A stretch of 64,000 bases of DNA, taken from the NCBI RefSeq assembly GCF_910596095.1, contig NC_056545.1:27303067-27367066 (forward strand), read 5' to 3'. The DNA comes from Thunnus maccoyii. Its lineage: Eukaryota > Chordata > Actinopteri > Scombriformes > Scombridae. Below, in pieces: positions 52,374 to 63,900 of this stretch. The notes beneath the pieces were generated by a model that was given only the letters and a program-made list of their open reading frames with translations, made no database searches and was not told the origin of the DNA. The position numbers were made by a program, and so were the translations under genes. The stretch's first letter is position 1. Each line of letters opens with the position of its first letter.

Positions 52374-54863
52374 CTGAAAGACAAGACAAGAAGATAATGC
52401 TTTAATACAGGAATATAAATACAAAGGTGATCATTAAGTGTGTGTGGAGCTTAGGTACCTGCTCTATTGCCCTCTTATCAGTGTATGTCTGTGTCTGTTG
52501 GCCTTATCATTTCTCATGACACCAACAGTGTCAGCAATTTAGTAATATTACTGACATTTTACTTCACATTTTACAATAATGTGACTTTTTTTTACCATAA
52601 GTTAATATAATTTACAAAATACCATCTGCCACTTGATGGTAAATAAAGGCCACTAGATGCCTTGATATTCACCTGGCACTGTTATCTAAGCACCTTGCTC
52701 AGTGAATGTACATTAAGTGTGTTTCTCTATAGAAATAAATACTTGTTTTGTGGTACACTAATATTTCTATGACTATGTGAAAAACGGCTCTGTAATATCT
52801 TTTCAGAGTTTCACTGTACCCAACTTTTTTGGATTGTAAATTGTAATGGTAATTATTAAAATGATTAAATTGTATAATGTTTTAGGTGGGAGGTATAGCT
52901 GTTTCTCTTTTTGTTTGTACTGGTTGTCGTTTATGATGATCACTAGAGGTCATAGTTTAACCATCTCATTTACCACAACATGGAGCACACACATACAGAA
53001 AGACATACACAGCAAGTTTATGGGCATTACATCATGTTATTGGTCAGAACAAGGTATAAAAATGCAGCTCTGTCAAGTCACCCTCAGCGGTGCAGGCTAA
53101 TGCAGGAAGTTAAAAGGGTTTGCAATTAAAGTGAGGGCAGTGTTTGTGTAGCCTTTCACCATTGGCAGGGTTACCCACCTATCCTGAAATAAAGACCATC
53201 TCAACTAACATCATAAATATTTTTTAATACACAGCAAATGCCATATTTACCAACTAGATTGATTATGACACACGATGAGTCAGGATCTGTCTGGTTTACC
53301 ATCTAGCCTAAACAGTTTCCTGGGGAAACCCCTGCATTGCTAACCACTTCTACATGAAAACAGTGTCTTCTTCTATGTAGTGGTGAAGCAGACATTCTGA
53401 ATATAGCTCATACGCTGTGAAGATATGCAGTCTAACACAACAGCCCTGCAATAAATCACACATTCATGATGGTTTTAATGTTCAGCTTTAGTTGAAACTG
53501 ATTTACAAAGGTGCTGATTGAACTTTATTGTCATTTTAGTGGCTGTAGTTTGATGTGCTGTTGAGTTGTACTGTATTATACTGATAGAGTAGAAAAACAA
53601 AATTCACATTATAATAATAATACAATCTCTCAATGTAATGTGAAACAATTCCACAGAACCACAAACAACAGCCTCCTAAATGAGCATGACGTTGGGTTAA
53701 GGTTAACACTTCTCTAAAACAGTTGCAGCAAAAACGAAACAGTTATTGAAGGTTGTTGTATTAGGCTGAATGTGTTTTAGCTGGGTGTACCTAATAATCT
53801 GGCAACTAAGAGTATTTATCATCCAGTAACAAGACACTGATTTATTCATTTTGTTTGCATGGTTCTCATACAGTATATTGCCACAATGACAACCATCAGG
53901 CACGCACTGTATTATAGTCAAGTCAAGTCAAGTCAAGCAATTCAAAGTGCTCTACAGAGTGATAAAAACAGTAAAAATCTGGTTAGGACATAGATACACA
54001 CACACAGTTAAAATATAAATATAAATATAGTAAATACATGAACATAAATATAGGAGGCATTACAGAATTTTCTGTCATAGACCTCTCCTGGGAGCACTGG
54101 AGTTAGCTAACATTTTTAGATACAAGATTAATTTTCGCCCACAATATATATTTATTATATATCATATATTTTATTACATTATTATTATTTACATTGTTTG
54201 CGTTCCACTTTTCAAAGAGGCGTTTATTTTGAAAATTGTGGGCGGAAGGCACGTTAGTTGTGTTGACTATTTTGACACTTGTTATAATAACAGGTCCATA
54301 TGCAGAAGCTTCATTCATTCATCAAAAACTAACATCAACCGCGGCTGCCTTTTCAATAAAACGTGTAACCCCTGTGTCAGTCGTGTCGGTTTTCTAAGAG
54401 GAAGTCGAGTATTAGATCATCCGCGAGACCAGACGTGGCTCACTGTCTCATGACAAGTAACTTCTCCATCCGAAATGCCGCTTTCAGTTTGGAGAACCGA
54501 CACGCGTTTCTCTATTTTTGAGGGTAAATGGCGAAAGAAGCGAGGCAACAGCGTTTACAAATGAAGAGGGGAAAAGTTGAGCACCACCGTGGTAGGCGGG
54601 GACGGACTGAATTATACCCGCTACACCCGGTGCTGGTAGTGGTGGGGTTTGTTTGGCTTTTTTTTTTTTTACCCCCAAAACGGTTCAACTCGGCCTGACA
54701 CCACGCAGTTGCTGTAGCTGGTCCGGTTTTACAGCAGCACAATCCCCCTTTTCGAGTTACGTCAGGGAGGAAAAGGAAAAGGCTTCTCCGCCAACTGTTA
54801 TATGTTTCACCCTCCCTGCTATTGTTGGTTTAACGTGAAGTTTCGTCGGCCGTTCACACTTAC
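52374..54863 (-). other. zbtb21 5' UTR intron
   Basis: About 2.5 kb between a likely donor (GG|GTAAGTG, exon end at 54864) and the acceptor next to the start codon. It contains a dispersed repeat fragment near 53915-54060 and an inverted repeat at 54130-54247. The pairing of this donor and acceptor is inferred. Confidence 0.6.
53915..54060. repeat. Dispersed repeat fragment led by a (TCAAG)n patch
   Basis: A short tandem of 'agtca' (53918-53938) is followed by 'attcaaagtgctctacag' and an A-rich tail with 'ataaaaacagtaaaa'. The 'caaagtgctttaca' word also occurs in the repeat at the right edge (63815-63890), suggesting a related family. Confidence 0.55.
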
Positions 54864-55030
54864 CCTGCCCGTCGTCAATATGCTCTTTCCTCCTCACAGC
54901 CAGGACTTTATTCAGTGTTGTGTAGGTTTCTGCGCGCTGGTCGTGATTCCATCCATCTTGAATTTGACGTCATCCCACACCAGGGATGAGGTCATCGCAA
55001 AGAACGCTCGTCACGTGCGCTGCGCTCTCA
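54864..55030 (-). promoter_or_regulatory. zbtb21 promoter / non-coding exon 1, with CRE and E-box
   Basis: A donor-like GTAAGT (54863-54858, minus) closes a probable non-coding first exon starting at 54864. Upstream on the minus strand lies a perfect palindromic CRE, TGACGTCA (54965-54972), and a perfect E-box, CACGTG (55012-55017), in a locally CpG-rich patch. CREB/ATF and MYC/USF-type factors bind such sites; whether they act here is inference. Confidence 0.6.
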
Positions 55031-56949
55031 TAGGCTAGTGACGGACCAGGAGGCAGGACCAACGGAAGACTTGACACTGAGGCTAATTTAAAGGGATAGG
55101 TCATATTTTTCATTTCAGCAGTCAATGTTTTTTTCTGTTCTGTCTGCTTTTTTTTTTTTTTTTGGCCCAAGATTTTTATGAAAACCAAGGGCAGCCAACT
55201 GAAGTTACACTCCATACTGTAACTGCCTGTGCACTTGAGCTCTGTAATTTATTTGTAAGTGTGGTAAGTTTTGCTTGATGTTAAGTCACATGTGCCACAG
55301 TAAACTGGGTGGAGTCTTTAGTGGTGAGTTTTCACTGAAAAGGAAATATTTAGAGGGAGTATTAAAGCGCTTGTGGACTTTTTTTTCTTTTTACATTTTT
55401 TCTCTCTTCGTTTTTCTGATAACATCCCCTTTGATGTTAAAAAAATAAACAAAATGCTCACTGTTATTATATATTCAAATAACCTAAGCCCACCTTTTAA
55501 TTTTAGTAAATAAAATAAATTGGTTTTTAATACTAAAGCTATGCATCCAACTACAGAAGATATTTTGTTAGGTAAGTGTGCTTCTGTCTGTCAACTTTAT
55601 ACTCTGAGGTGCAGATATAATATGCATGTTACTACAAGCCCCCTTAACCCCAATGAAACTAATTAGATCCTTGACTGAAGGGAAGTCACAATAGCATGCT
55701 AGTAGGTTTGTGTCATTACTGGCATCCAGTGGGGACATGTTGTCATGTTTATTTGGCCTACAGGCCTCTTCCTGGAAGGCTCTGTCAGCTACAGTACCTG
55801 GCAACAGCCTCATGACCCAGTCAGGTGTGGCACTGGTAGTGAGAAGACTGATTGCACCGTTGCTAAAGCTTGCTTTTATAATTATCAAAGTATGAACTAT
55901 ATCACAAAACAATGTTCTACTGAGCTGATGATTTTAATTTTGTGGTGTAACTGTATTTTGTGTGTAGTGACCTAAGCAGACCCAGCCTCCCTACATACAC
56001 ACGCTCCAGCACTTCAGCTGTACCCAGTCATTATCACCTAATGACTGAAGCAAGTTTAATCAGGCACATTTTCACACCTCATTACTATAAAAGGAGCATC
56101 ATTATATTAATCATTGCATTTATCAAGAATGAAAATGTGCATGAAAAGATTTCAAAGAATGTAGAGGACCCGTAGAAATTTCTTCCATCAAATGGAGACG
56201 GGCATTCACATTCATAATGTCAAAGCGATGACAAAATCTTCATGTAGTCTTTTTTTTAGAACACATCTTTGACAGCCAAAGCATCCTGCTGTTCCTTCAC
56301 ATAATGAGAATGAAGACGTGGGAAGATGGCAGGGAAGTTCTCACTCCTCCTTACTTGACATTAATGGCTGACACAGGCTGTTAATGCCAGCAGCATAGTA
56401 GGCACTACCATGGTTACCTGTGTGGAAACCAAGTCATTAGGGACTTTGACTCCTCCCATCCCATGTCTCTTTCCCTGGCACCACAAACATGTTTACCGAT
56501 CCCGACATTGCCAAAGAATGAGTAAAATGACAACTTAATTATTCTACAAAAATAAAACTGAGGCCTGAGCTTTGTGAAGATCATATGAATCAAAGGCTTT
56601 TCTTTTTGTAATAACTGACTCACTTGTTTGTCATACTGCTATACTTCATGGCAATGCAAAATATCAAATTGTGCGAATTGTAATGTTCAGTTTTGCAAAA
56701 ATGAATGTCATATCAGTACACTGACAAATGTAACTCCAAACATACATTTTATACTTACCTGCTGGCTGCTGTGATTTTGTGGTCCATAAGGGACAGGTGG
56801 TGGAACAAGGGGAGGAGACAGACAGCCTCACAGGAATTAGTCTTTGAATACACCCTGAACAGTAAGTTCAGTGAACAGTGAGCATCACCCCAATGAGAAA
56901 AACATGCACATAAAATGTGATCGTTAAATATATGGTTTAGATAAGAAAA
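55031..56949. other. Intergenic stretch between divergent zbtb21 and umodl1
   Basis: About 1.9 kb with homopolymer T runs (55148-55164) and otherwise nothing recognised. The umodl1 promoter and 5' UTR should be in the right-hand part, but no start site could be fixed. Confidence 0.5.
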
Positions 56950-57043
56950 ATGGGTTGGATGCTCTCCATCTGGGTAGCTGTGGCTACTTTGACAGCTGTG
57001 GCCCTGCCGGTTCTCTGTAGGGGACAAAACATTCAACATGAAG
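56950..57043 (+). CDS. umodl1: umodl1 exon 1, signal peptide
   Basis: Thirty-one codons from an ATG in the context AAAAATGGG, with a hydrophobic core VAVATLTAVALPVL. The donor is AAG|GTAGGC, phase 1. The exon is too short to stand out as an open frame. The ATG four codons on (MLSIW) would also give a signal peptide. Confidence 0.85.
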
Positions 57044-59470
57044 GTAGGCATCAAGACAGATTTGATGTATTACCGATATGATATTTTGCTTTACCTACTA
57101 CAGTTTGTTTTTAACATTTGTAATGTCAGAGATGATAGATTAGACATGTATTATGTTGTAAATAAGTCAAAATCAAAGAGCATTTTTGATGACTAACTCA
57201 AAATGAAAGTGAAATTTAGTGTCATTATACGGCCAGAGACTACCTACCAAAGACACTTATCCAACAGTAAAATTAACAAGATGTATTTATTCTAGGAAAA
57301 AGCCTTTCTGCATCTGGCTACCATCTATGTATTCGCAATGAGACAAGCATTGTGAGTTTCCTTGTGATGCACAAAGTCCCCTATATTGTGACAAAGCCTT
57401 GTGGCGGCTGGCTCCTGTGGAAGATATGCACAGTTACACTTTACAGGATGACCTATCAGACTGAGTACAAGACAGTGATGAAACAGGTGACCAGGTGCTG
57501 CGAGGGATACGTACAAGTTGGCCATTACTGTGCCCTGCGTGAGTGTACTGCACATCATTTATCTATCTCCATCTTTGAAGATGATAGTAGAACATGTGTT
57601 GTTCTGTTTGGTCTTAGATTTCAAGTGTCTTTATACGTGTGTTTGTAAAATCTGATGATATGGCGTCACACACTGCAGACAGACAAACGATCATTGTGAC
57701 CTTTCAGTGTGTGGTACTGCATACAAGACACCAGATGGAAGCACAGAAACTGCCACAAATATCTTGCCGCTAATATATAGTCTGTAACATGTTATTTCCT
57801 TTGAATGAAGCTGTAAACAGGAGTGGGGAGTTCACTGCCAAGCCAGGATCCTGTCCAAATGCAGATGGATTGTATCCCAGATCTGAGGACTGTGACTGGG
57901 ACATAGACTGCCCAGGCTGGCAAAAATGCTGCCAGAGATCTGGTAGCTTTGTCTGCAGTGATCCTGCAAGTTAGTATATATCCTGACTCTATTTTTATTA
58001 ATTATTGAAGTATACAGCTAGTATGGTTTTGCTCTTTTTAAAGAGTATTTTCACCTAAATGATGAAAAGTTGTGAAAAAGTGGTGTCTAGTCATGCAGAT
58101 AGTTTCAGACATCACAACATAGGTGAATGGAATGTTGTTTATCATGTTGAAAGCTGAGAAACGTGAGCCTATGGAGCTTCTGCTGTGCAACTGTGGCTGC
58201 AAGTGACAATTACAGGATAATACCTCATACTAAAACATGTGTGTAACAGTATAGCACAAGCAGAGAATATTCATAAAGTTAGTGACCTGACTCAGTAATG
58301 TCAGTTATACAGCAATATCTTATATGTTTGCTAACAGTAGCAACCATAAACTTGTGGTCATACCAGATCAAGTAAGGCTATAGAAGCAAAACGCCTGAGT
58401 ATATTAAACTGAACATGGGTGCATTTTATTTCTCATGAATTCACATTTTATTTTCAAAGATGAGGAATCTGTTATTTTGTCGTTCGCAGGAAATACCCTT
58501 AGTGAAAATTACTGAGGGCAACATTTCACTGGAAACTAACCTCTAGATAACCACTAGGTCTAAATGGAAAAATATGGGTTTTCCTTTATTATTTGGGTGA
58601 ACTATCCCTTTTAAAAACCTTTTTGAATTTTCAGGCTCAGCAAATTATTCTGAGAATGGAGGATACCGTTTCAATGCGACAGTGACAGTGAAGACAGATC
58701 ACCACCAACTAATGTCCAAGGAAAGAGGTCTTCTGAATCACACAAGATTGCTACAAGCAATGGTACAACTATTGCTAATACGAATACTAATCATTATATG
58801 AATACTGCCTCTGCTACAACTATTAAGGCCATTACTGCATAATAAGACTATGACTTCTACCACTGCTTAGACTACTGACCAGCCACAACCATTGAAAACA
58901 TTTAAATGTTTGGTCTGGAAATTATGTCTGTTAAAATTTACAATGTAGAAGCAATACTAAAATATCAACATGTCTGTTTCAGGGTCATTTCATATTTTTT
59001 TCCTTTCATTAATTTCACACTGATTGTTGCATCTGTGTATCACTAATAGGTGACTGGAGCTCTGCAGTCTGACCTGTCAGTCTATTACCTGAGCTCATGG
59101 CCTGTGCATCCATACAGAACTGCTACTTCACTGCTGATTGTCTGCAACTCAACTCTTTCACTGTACAATGTCACATCGAGGCTGCATCTTCTCCTCAAAC
59201 ACATGCAGGAGGTGTCATCTGTAACTGTGGAAGGTCAGGAGACACGCTTGTTCTGTACAGCAGCACTCACCTCTCACTGAGGCTACTTGGGGCTTTTTTT
59301 CTAGAGAGATGACATTCTTGTAGAGTTTTGAGTATGATTCATGTTGCATAGAACATGGTGTTCAGGAAAAAATGACTCAGTCGCACCACAGTTTCCTTCT
59401 CCCACCACTTGTTTGAGTGACAGTCATCTGTGGGATGTTTCCTGCAATAGCGGAAAATAACACTAGAGCG

Positions 59471-59520
<50 letters not shown>

Positions 59521-61605
59521 CACAAACACGCTCACTTCCACACGTTCAGATATTAATCATGAATCAGTCATACTCGTTACATTTGTACAAAAGACACAAT
59601 AACAACTGAGTTGCCTTCAAAATGTTCTCTTACAGATAATTAATTTCTCTTCTCTACATTGTAGGCACATATTTAATTGTATGATAATGTACTTCAATTA
59701 TTTTCAAGCATCTCTGAACTACGTAGCATTTGAATGACATATTAAAGAAAGTCCAACTTGCACATTATATTTTAAATGGCAGTATTCTTGCCTGAAACCA
59801 TTACAGTTGGTTTTCCAAAAACAAGATTTTGGCTCCATAATTTCACAATCTAAATAACTTTTGCTATAGAATATGTTTTTTCTGTAATTGTTAAGTGAAG
59901 TATTTGTACTTTTTAAATTACACATTACAGTGGATGATTTCTTGTAATCATAACTCCTTATGCAAACCTGAATCCAAAAGGATGCAGATGTAATTGTAAT
60001 TACTGACCTCTAACCTCTTCATATGTCTCTATTTCTAATTGCAGATGTAGATGAGTGTGCACACTCTTCTCTCTGTCAGTGTTCCCTTCAGGCAGAATGT
60101 AACAATACAGTGGGTTCCTACCAGTGCACCTGCCGTGGAGGATATGTTGATGTTGATCCCAGCAACCCTGGAGCTCATTGCACAGGTGAGGGTGACTGTG
60201 GTAAATTTAAAAGCAGGCAATATACTTTATATGGTAATCAAGATGGTAAGAGTCATAAGTAAACACCCCGGAAGCATTCACTGATGTTTTTTACCTCACA
60301 AAACCCTTCCTTAATCATCACACTCTCATCCCTTTGATACCTCTTTGACCAAATATGTTTATATTATGCAAGCCTAAAATTATGGTAAATCCTAAATAAT
60401 GCAAATAAAGATGTGGGTTAATTATTAGACCTTTTTTTTCTTTGGAGGTACATCATCTCTGTGGTTTAAGAATTCATAATATAACCTGAAATGATAGTAC
60501 ATTTAAATTTGTCCAGCTTGGAATCTGTATCACATTAAAAAAACAAACAATCTATTGGTAGGGATAAAGAGCAAGATCTTTACTCTGTGTCTGCACAATA
60601 GCCAAAGATATCTGTGAACAATTAAATAATTCATTATAAATGAGGACCACGTGTCTCTTTGGTATTTTTTATAATTTTTCAGAGAAACATCTTTAAGGAT
60701 GCATAGTCAGTTCATTGTTGTGGGGAATTCCAGCAGCTAACTGACAGAGTGAGCTGTAGGATTATTAGTTTCTTTGTGGGTTTACTATTTTTTCATGGGT
60801 AAACACTTCATTGTCTTATTGGGGTTCACATCATAGGGAAAGGCCCTTAGTTTCTCACTATCTTGCTCAAGGGTGAAATTAAAAGCGAGGAAATAACACT
60901 TAAAACATGGCAGGGAAATGTTCACCACCTACACAAATAGCTGTGTAAAAGAAAATTACAAGACATGTTTCATCAAACACAAACATAGAAATTTTGCGGT
61001 AGGACAAGAATGACAAGGTTATGCAAGCCTTGTCTTTGGCAAAGCTGAAGGGAACAAACCAATAGATGCACCGACAATTGGATGCAGCAACATGGCAGCC
61101 AAAGTAGTCCCTCAAGCCAATCGAAGCTGCTTGAACCAAGAAATTGTGGTTTGTTTGAAATGAAACCACAAACCACAACTTGTGGCTGGGTGAAAACTTA
61201 GGATTTCTCATGTTTTTAGACAAAAAAAAAGGTATACCTTGACCCAACCACCTATGGTGTTATCCCTACACTTAATATCTTGCATAAGAAGCTTTGATTT
61301 TGACATTGACCTCTCTCCTTTTTTCCCAGCTGACATCACTGTGTGGACCACCACAGAGGCCCCGCTGACCTCCCTTCCTCCCATGAACATGACCTTAACC
61401 CCAGCTTCCAATACCACACATGACCCTACAGGCAACAGCACCATGGGTATCTTCAACTCCACTGAGACCAACATGACTACCTCAGCTCTGAGTAATACAA
61501 GCTCTGTCTCTTATAATTCATCACATGCTCCGCACTGGACAAGTCCCGCACCTTATACCAGCATGAGCTCAACTGTGGAGTCACCTCTGCCAACAACCAC
61601 ATGCT
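56950..61605 (+). CDS. umodl1: umodl1, uromodulin-like 1 (5' part, runs off right edge)
   Basis: Seven coding exons: 56950-57043, 57296-57538, 57811-57969, 58635-58762, 59050-59233, 60045-60185, 61330-61605 (1225 nt, 408 codons plus one base). In order: a signal peptide (MGWMLSIWVAVATLTAVAL); an EMI domain (KPCGGWLLWKICTV ... VTRCCEGYVQVGHYCAL); a WAP-like module with six cysteines; a conserved N-glycosylated segment over two exons (NATVTVKTDH, LSVYYLSSWP); a calcium-binding EGF module starting DVDEC; and a Thr/Ser-rich mucin-like stretch with seven N-glycosylation sequons. The fibronectin, SEA and zona pellucida parts of human UMODL1 lie beyond the window. The protein should enter the secretory pathway. 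The mammalian gene is expressed in sensory epithelia; its role is poorly known. Confidence 0.93.
57296..57538 (+). CDS. umodl1: umodl1 exon 2, EMI domain
   Basis: Symmetric phase 1-1 exon of 81 codons encoding the cysteine-rich EMI module, with SGYHLC, KPCGGW and TRCCEGY landmarks. EMI domains mediate multimerisation in extracellular proteins. Confidence 0.92.
57811..57969 (+). CDS. umodl1: umodl1 exon 3, WAP-like module
   Basis: Symmetric phase 1-1 exon of 53 codons: PVNRSGEFTAKPGSCP followed by DCDWDIDCPGWQKCC and GSFVC. It has six cysteines rather than the eight of classical whey-acidic-protein domains, so it is an incomplete or variant WAP fold. Confidence 0.9.
57970..58634 (+). other. 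umodl1 intron 3
   Basis: Intron of 665 bp with donor GTTAGT and acceptor TTTCAG. Nothing is recognised within it. Confidence 0.7.
59234..60044 (+). other. umodl1 intron 5 with CA microsatellite
   Basis: Intron of 811 bp. It holds an interrupted CA run at about 59472-59526, which produces false open frames on both strands. Confidence 0.75.
60045..60185 (+). CDS. umodl1: umodl1 exon 6, calcium-binding EGF module
   Basis: Symmetric phase 1-1 exon reading DVDECAHSSLCQCS, then AECNNTVGSYQCTCRGGY and a final Cys. DxDEC plus the aromatic GSYQC signature marks calcium-binding EGF. Confidence 0.92.
60186..61329 (+). other. umodl1 intron 6
   Basis: Intron of about 1.1 kb between donor GTGAGG and a pyrimidine-rich acceptor (TTTTTTCCCAG). 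A 115-codon minus-strand open frame (60900-61247) is judged spurious. Confidence 0.7.
61330..61605 (+). CDS. umodl1: umodl1 exon 7, mucin-like Thr/Ser/Asn-rich segment
   Basis: Ninety-two codons, phase 1-1, dominated by Thr, Ser, Pro and Asn. It contains seven N-x-S/T sequons and no cysteine until the last complete codon (TTTC|). A heavily glycosylated stalk is likely. Donor GTAAGA. Confidence 0.88.
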
Positions 61606-63812
61606 GTAAGAAATATTTTATTTTTATCTCAGAGCTGCTCAGAACCCCCTGTAGGGATCATGCACCATTTTTGGACTATCAGAAATAATTAATAATTATA
61701 TTAAGTAATAGGATTTAATTTACATTAAATCCACCTCAGGGCACCATCCTTAAAGAAGGGAAAAGATAGCTAATTCACTGATACAGTCTCATAAAATATA
61801 CTAAACTATCAGTTTGGAACTCTGATTGAGAATTAACTTAATAACTACAACCAAAATCACTGTATCAATAGCTAGTAAAAGTTGAAGGATTTGGAAGTTC
61901 TACAGTGAAGAGGTTGACAATATTCACTTTTGTACAACATTAAATAGACAGCATGAATATTCAAAAGCCTTTATTTAAATGATAACAAAAGGGAGTAAAA
62001 ACACACAATATGTAATCTAAATAACAGTATTATATACAGATGTGTGTGTGGGGTGTGTATGTGTGTCTATGTGTGAGGACAAAAACAAAAATGGTTGACT
62101 AGGACTCAAAATGGCAGCTGGGACTGCATTGTGTGTGAACAAAGGCAAACTAAAAAACAGTATGGCTGAAAAAGGAAAAACTACAAACGAGGTGGCGGAA
62201 TCAAAGATAGCCACTGGGACCGCATGGTGTGTGAGAGAGCGTGGGTGTTTCTTTGTTCTGCCTCCATGTGTTCGAGCATGAACACACCTGTTAGCTCAGA
62301 AACAAAAGTTGCATGCAAGGCCTAGTGCTATGAATACATGTGTGGAGCATAAACTAATATCAGCTTAGCAGTGTTGCTATTCAACAACCTAACCATGAAC
62401 AGGACATCATAACAATAAAGCTCAGTGAATACATTAACTAAACAATACATGTACATTGACAAAATTGAACAACTCTTATGCTTAGCCATGTGCTGATGCT
62501 ATGCCCTTGCATCTTCTGCCATTAAGAGAAGAGTTCTGTGTGTGTCTGCTGTGAGCAGGCCACACAAGAGAGCAGAGAGCTAAGCAGCGCCCTCAGCTGC
62601 AGTGAAGAGAAGAGAGTTGCTGCTCTCTTCTCAGAGGGCCAGCTGACCCTTTTAATTACCTAGTGACATCATGTAGGGTCACAGGTCACACTGACCAGTG
62701 GTGATTGGAGAAGGGTCCATAAGCATCAGGTTATAGTTACAGGAAGTGAATGGAGGAGAGGTGTAACTTTCACATTTTTGGTCTCAGGATTTCACTTGAT
62801 GTGTGATCCTAAGAGCACAAATATACATGTACAGTCCATAGCTGAAAGAGTTCATTTGTCAGTTCATTCAAGTTTGTAACATCTGGGCAGTTCATTAAGC
62901 AACCAGACATTTGTCAACACTATCTATCTTGGCTAAGGAGGAACAGTCATCAAGTTCCAAAAACAAAATCCAGACAAACAACTACAACAATGGCATAGTA
63001 TAAAATAAACAATCTGTGTTTCTCATTATTCATCAAGGTTAACAAAAATAGGAATATTAGTAGTGTAAATTTGTTAAGGTGAGATACAGAGAGAGTGGCA
63101 CCTAGAGTGATAAGGCCATTTCTGAAGTGTCTAAGAGTGTTTGTTGGTTCACTCACTGGATCAGATACTGATATATACTGATATACTGACTACTCAATAT
63201 AGTACTCAGTCCGATCTTTGCAGACTTTTCAGTTTTGTTCTACAGGCAGGTGTTGCTCCGGAAGAGTGTCACCAGATTTTCCAAAATCTCAGTCCTATCT
63301 ATATCATGGTTTTTGTTTGAGAGTCTGGTAATGTCCTAAACTTATGTTGGATAAGGACATGTGTATGACTAGCTCTGTAAAGTCATAATGGGGTGTCCTA
63401 TGCTTGTGTTTTGCAATAGTGATCTTACTGACAAAAATACTAACAAGTGTACTTGCAAAGTTGGACAGTGGTATCTGAGGCAAATCAGAATTTAAGTTTT
63501 TTTCAGCTAATAGTAAGATGTGTGGCTATCACTGAGTTCATAATTATTCAGTTTGCTGCTGTTGCTGACAAACCCAAGTTTACCTATGTAAGATATCCTG
63601 AGCTAGCATCTGTCTTACTTAGAACAGGGGTGGACTGTGTTGTTAGCAATGACTGTGAGGAGTGAACTCTGGAGCTCTTGTGCAGCACAAGCACAAGTTG
63701 TGCTTCAAGTTTTTCTTAACTTGTGGCTCAGGGCTGTAATGCTCTGGGTAGCCAGAGGCAGGGAGGCATTCAGTGCGGCTGTGAGGATGATCTTTTGAGG
63801 CAGTGGACCTAT
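61606..63812. other. umodl1 intron 7 or beyond, no assigned exon
   Basis: No fibronectin, SEA or ZP exon is recognised before the right edge. A stretch at about 63240-63330 has an acceptor-like CTACAG followed by an open phase-1 reading with several cysteines, and a 72-codon frame sits at 63447-63665; neither matches the expected next domain. The stretch also has a GT-rich patch at 62041-62073. Confidence 0.4.
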
Positions 63813-63900
63813 GTAAGTAAGTCAGTAAAATTTATTTATATAGCGCTTTTCATAGACATTAGTCACAAAGTGCTTTACATGAGCATGATGCAACAAACAA
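63813..63900. repeat. Dispersed repeat with TTTATATAGCGC motif
   Basis: The words 'gtcagtaaaatttatttatatagcgcttttcatagaca' and 'cacaaagtgctttacatg' form a near-palindromic pair (GCGCTTTTC / AAAGTGCTTTACA) that recurs widely in fish genomes. The family name is not certain. Confidence 0.6.

Noticed and set aside
52372-52389. Upstream in-frame ATG giving MSCLSA before zbtb21
   Set aside because: It lies on the intron side of a clear CTTTCAG acceptor; family proteins start at the MES/MEG methionine.
54484-54742. Overlapping minus-strand frames upstream of zbtb21
   Set aside because: They end or start in homopolymer runs and match no protein.
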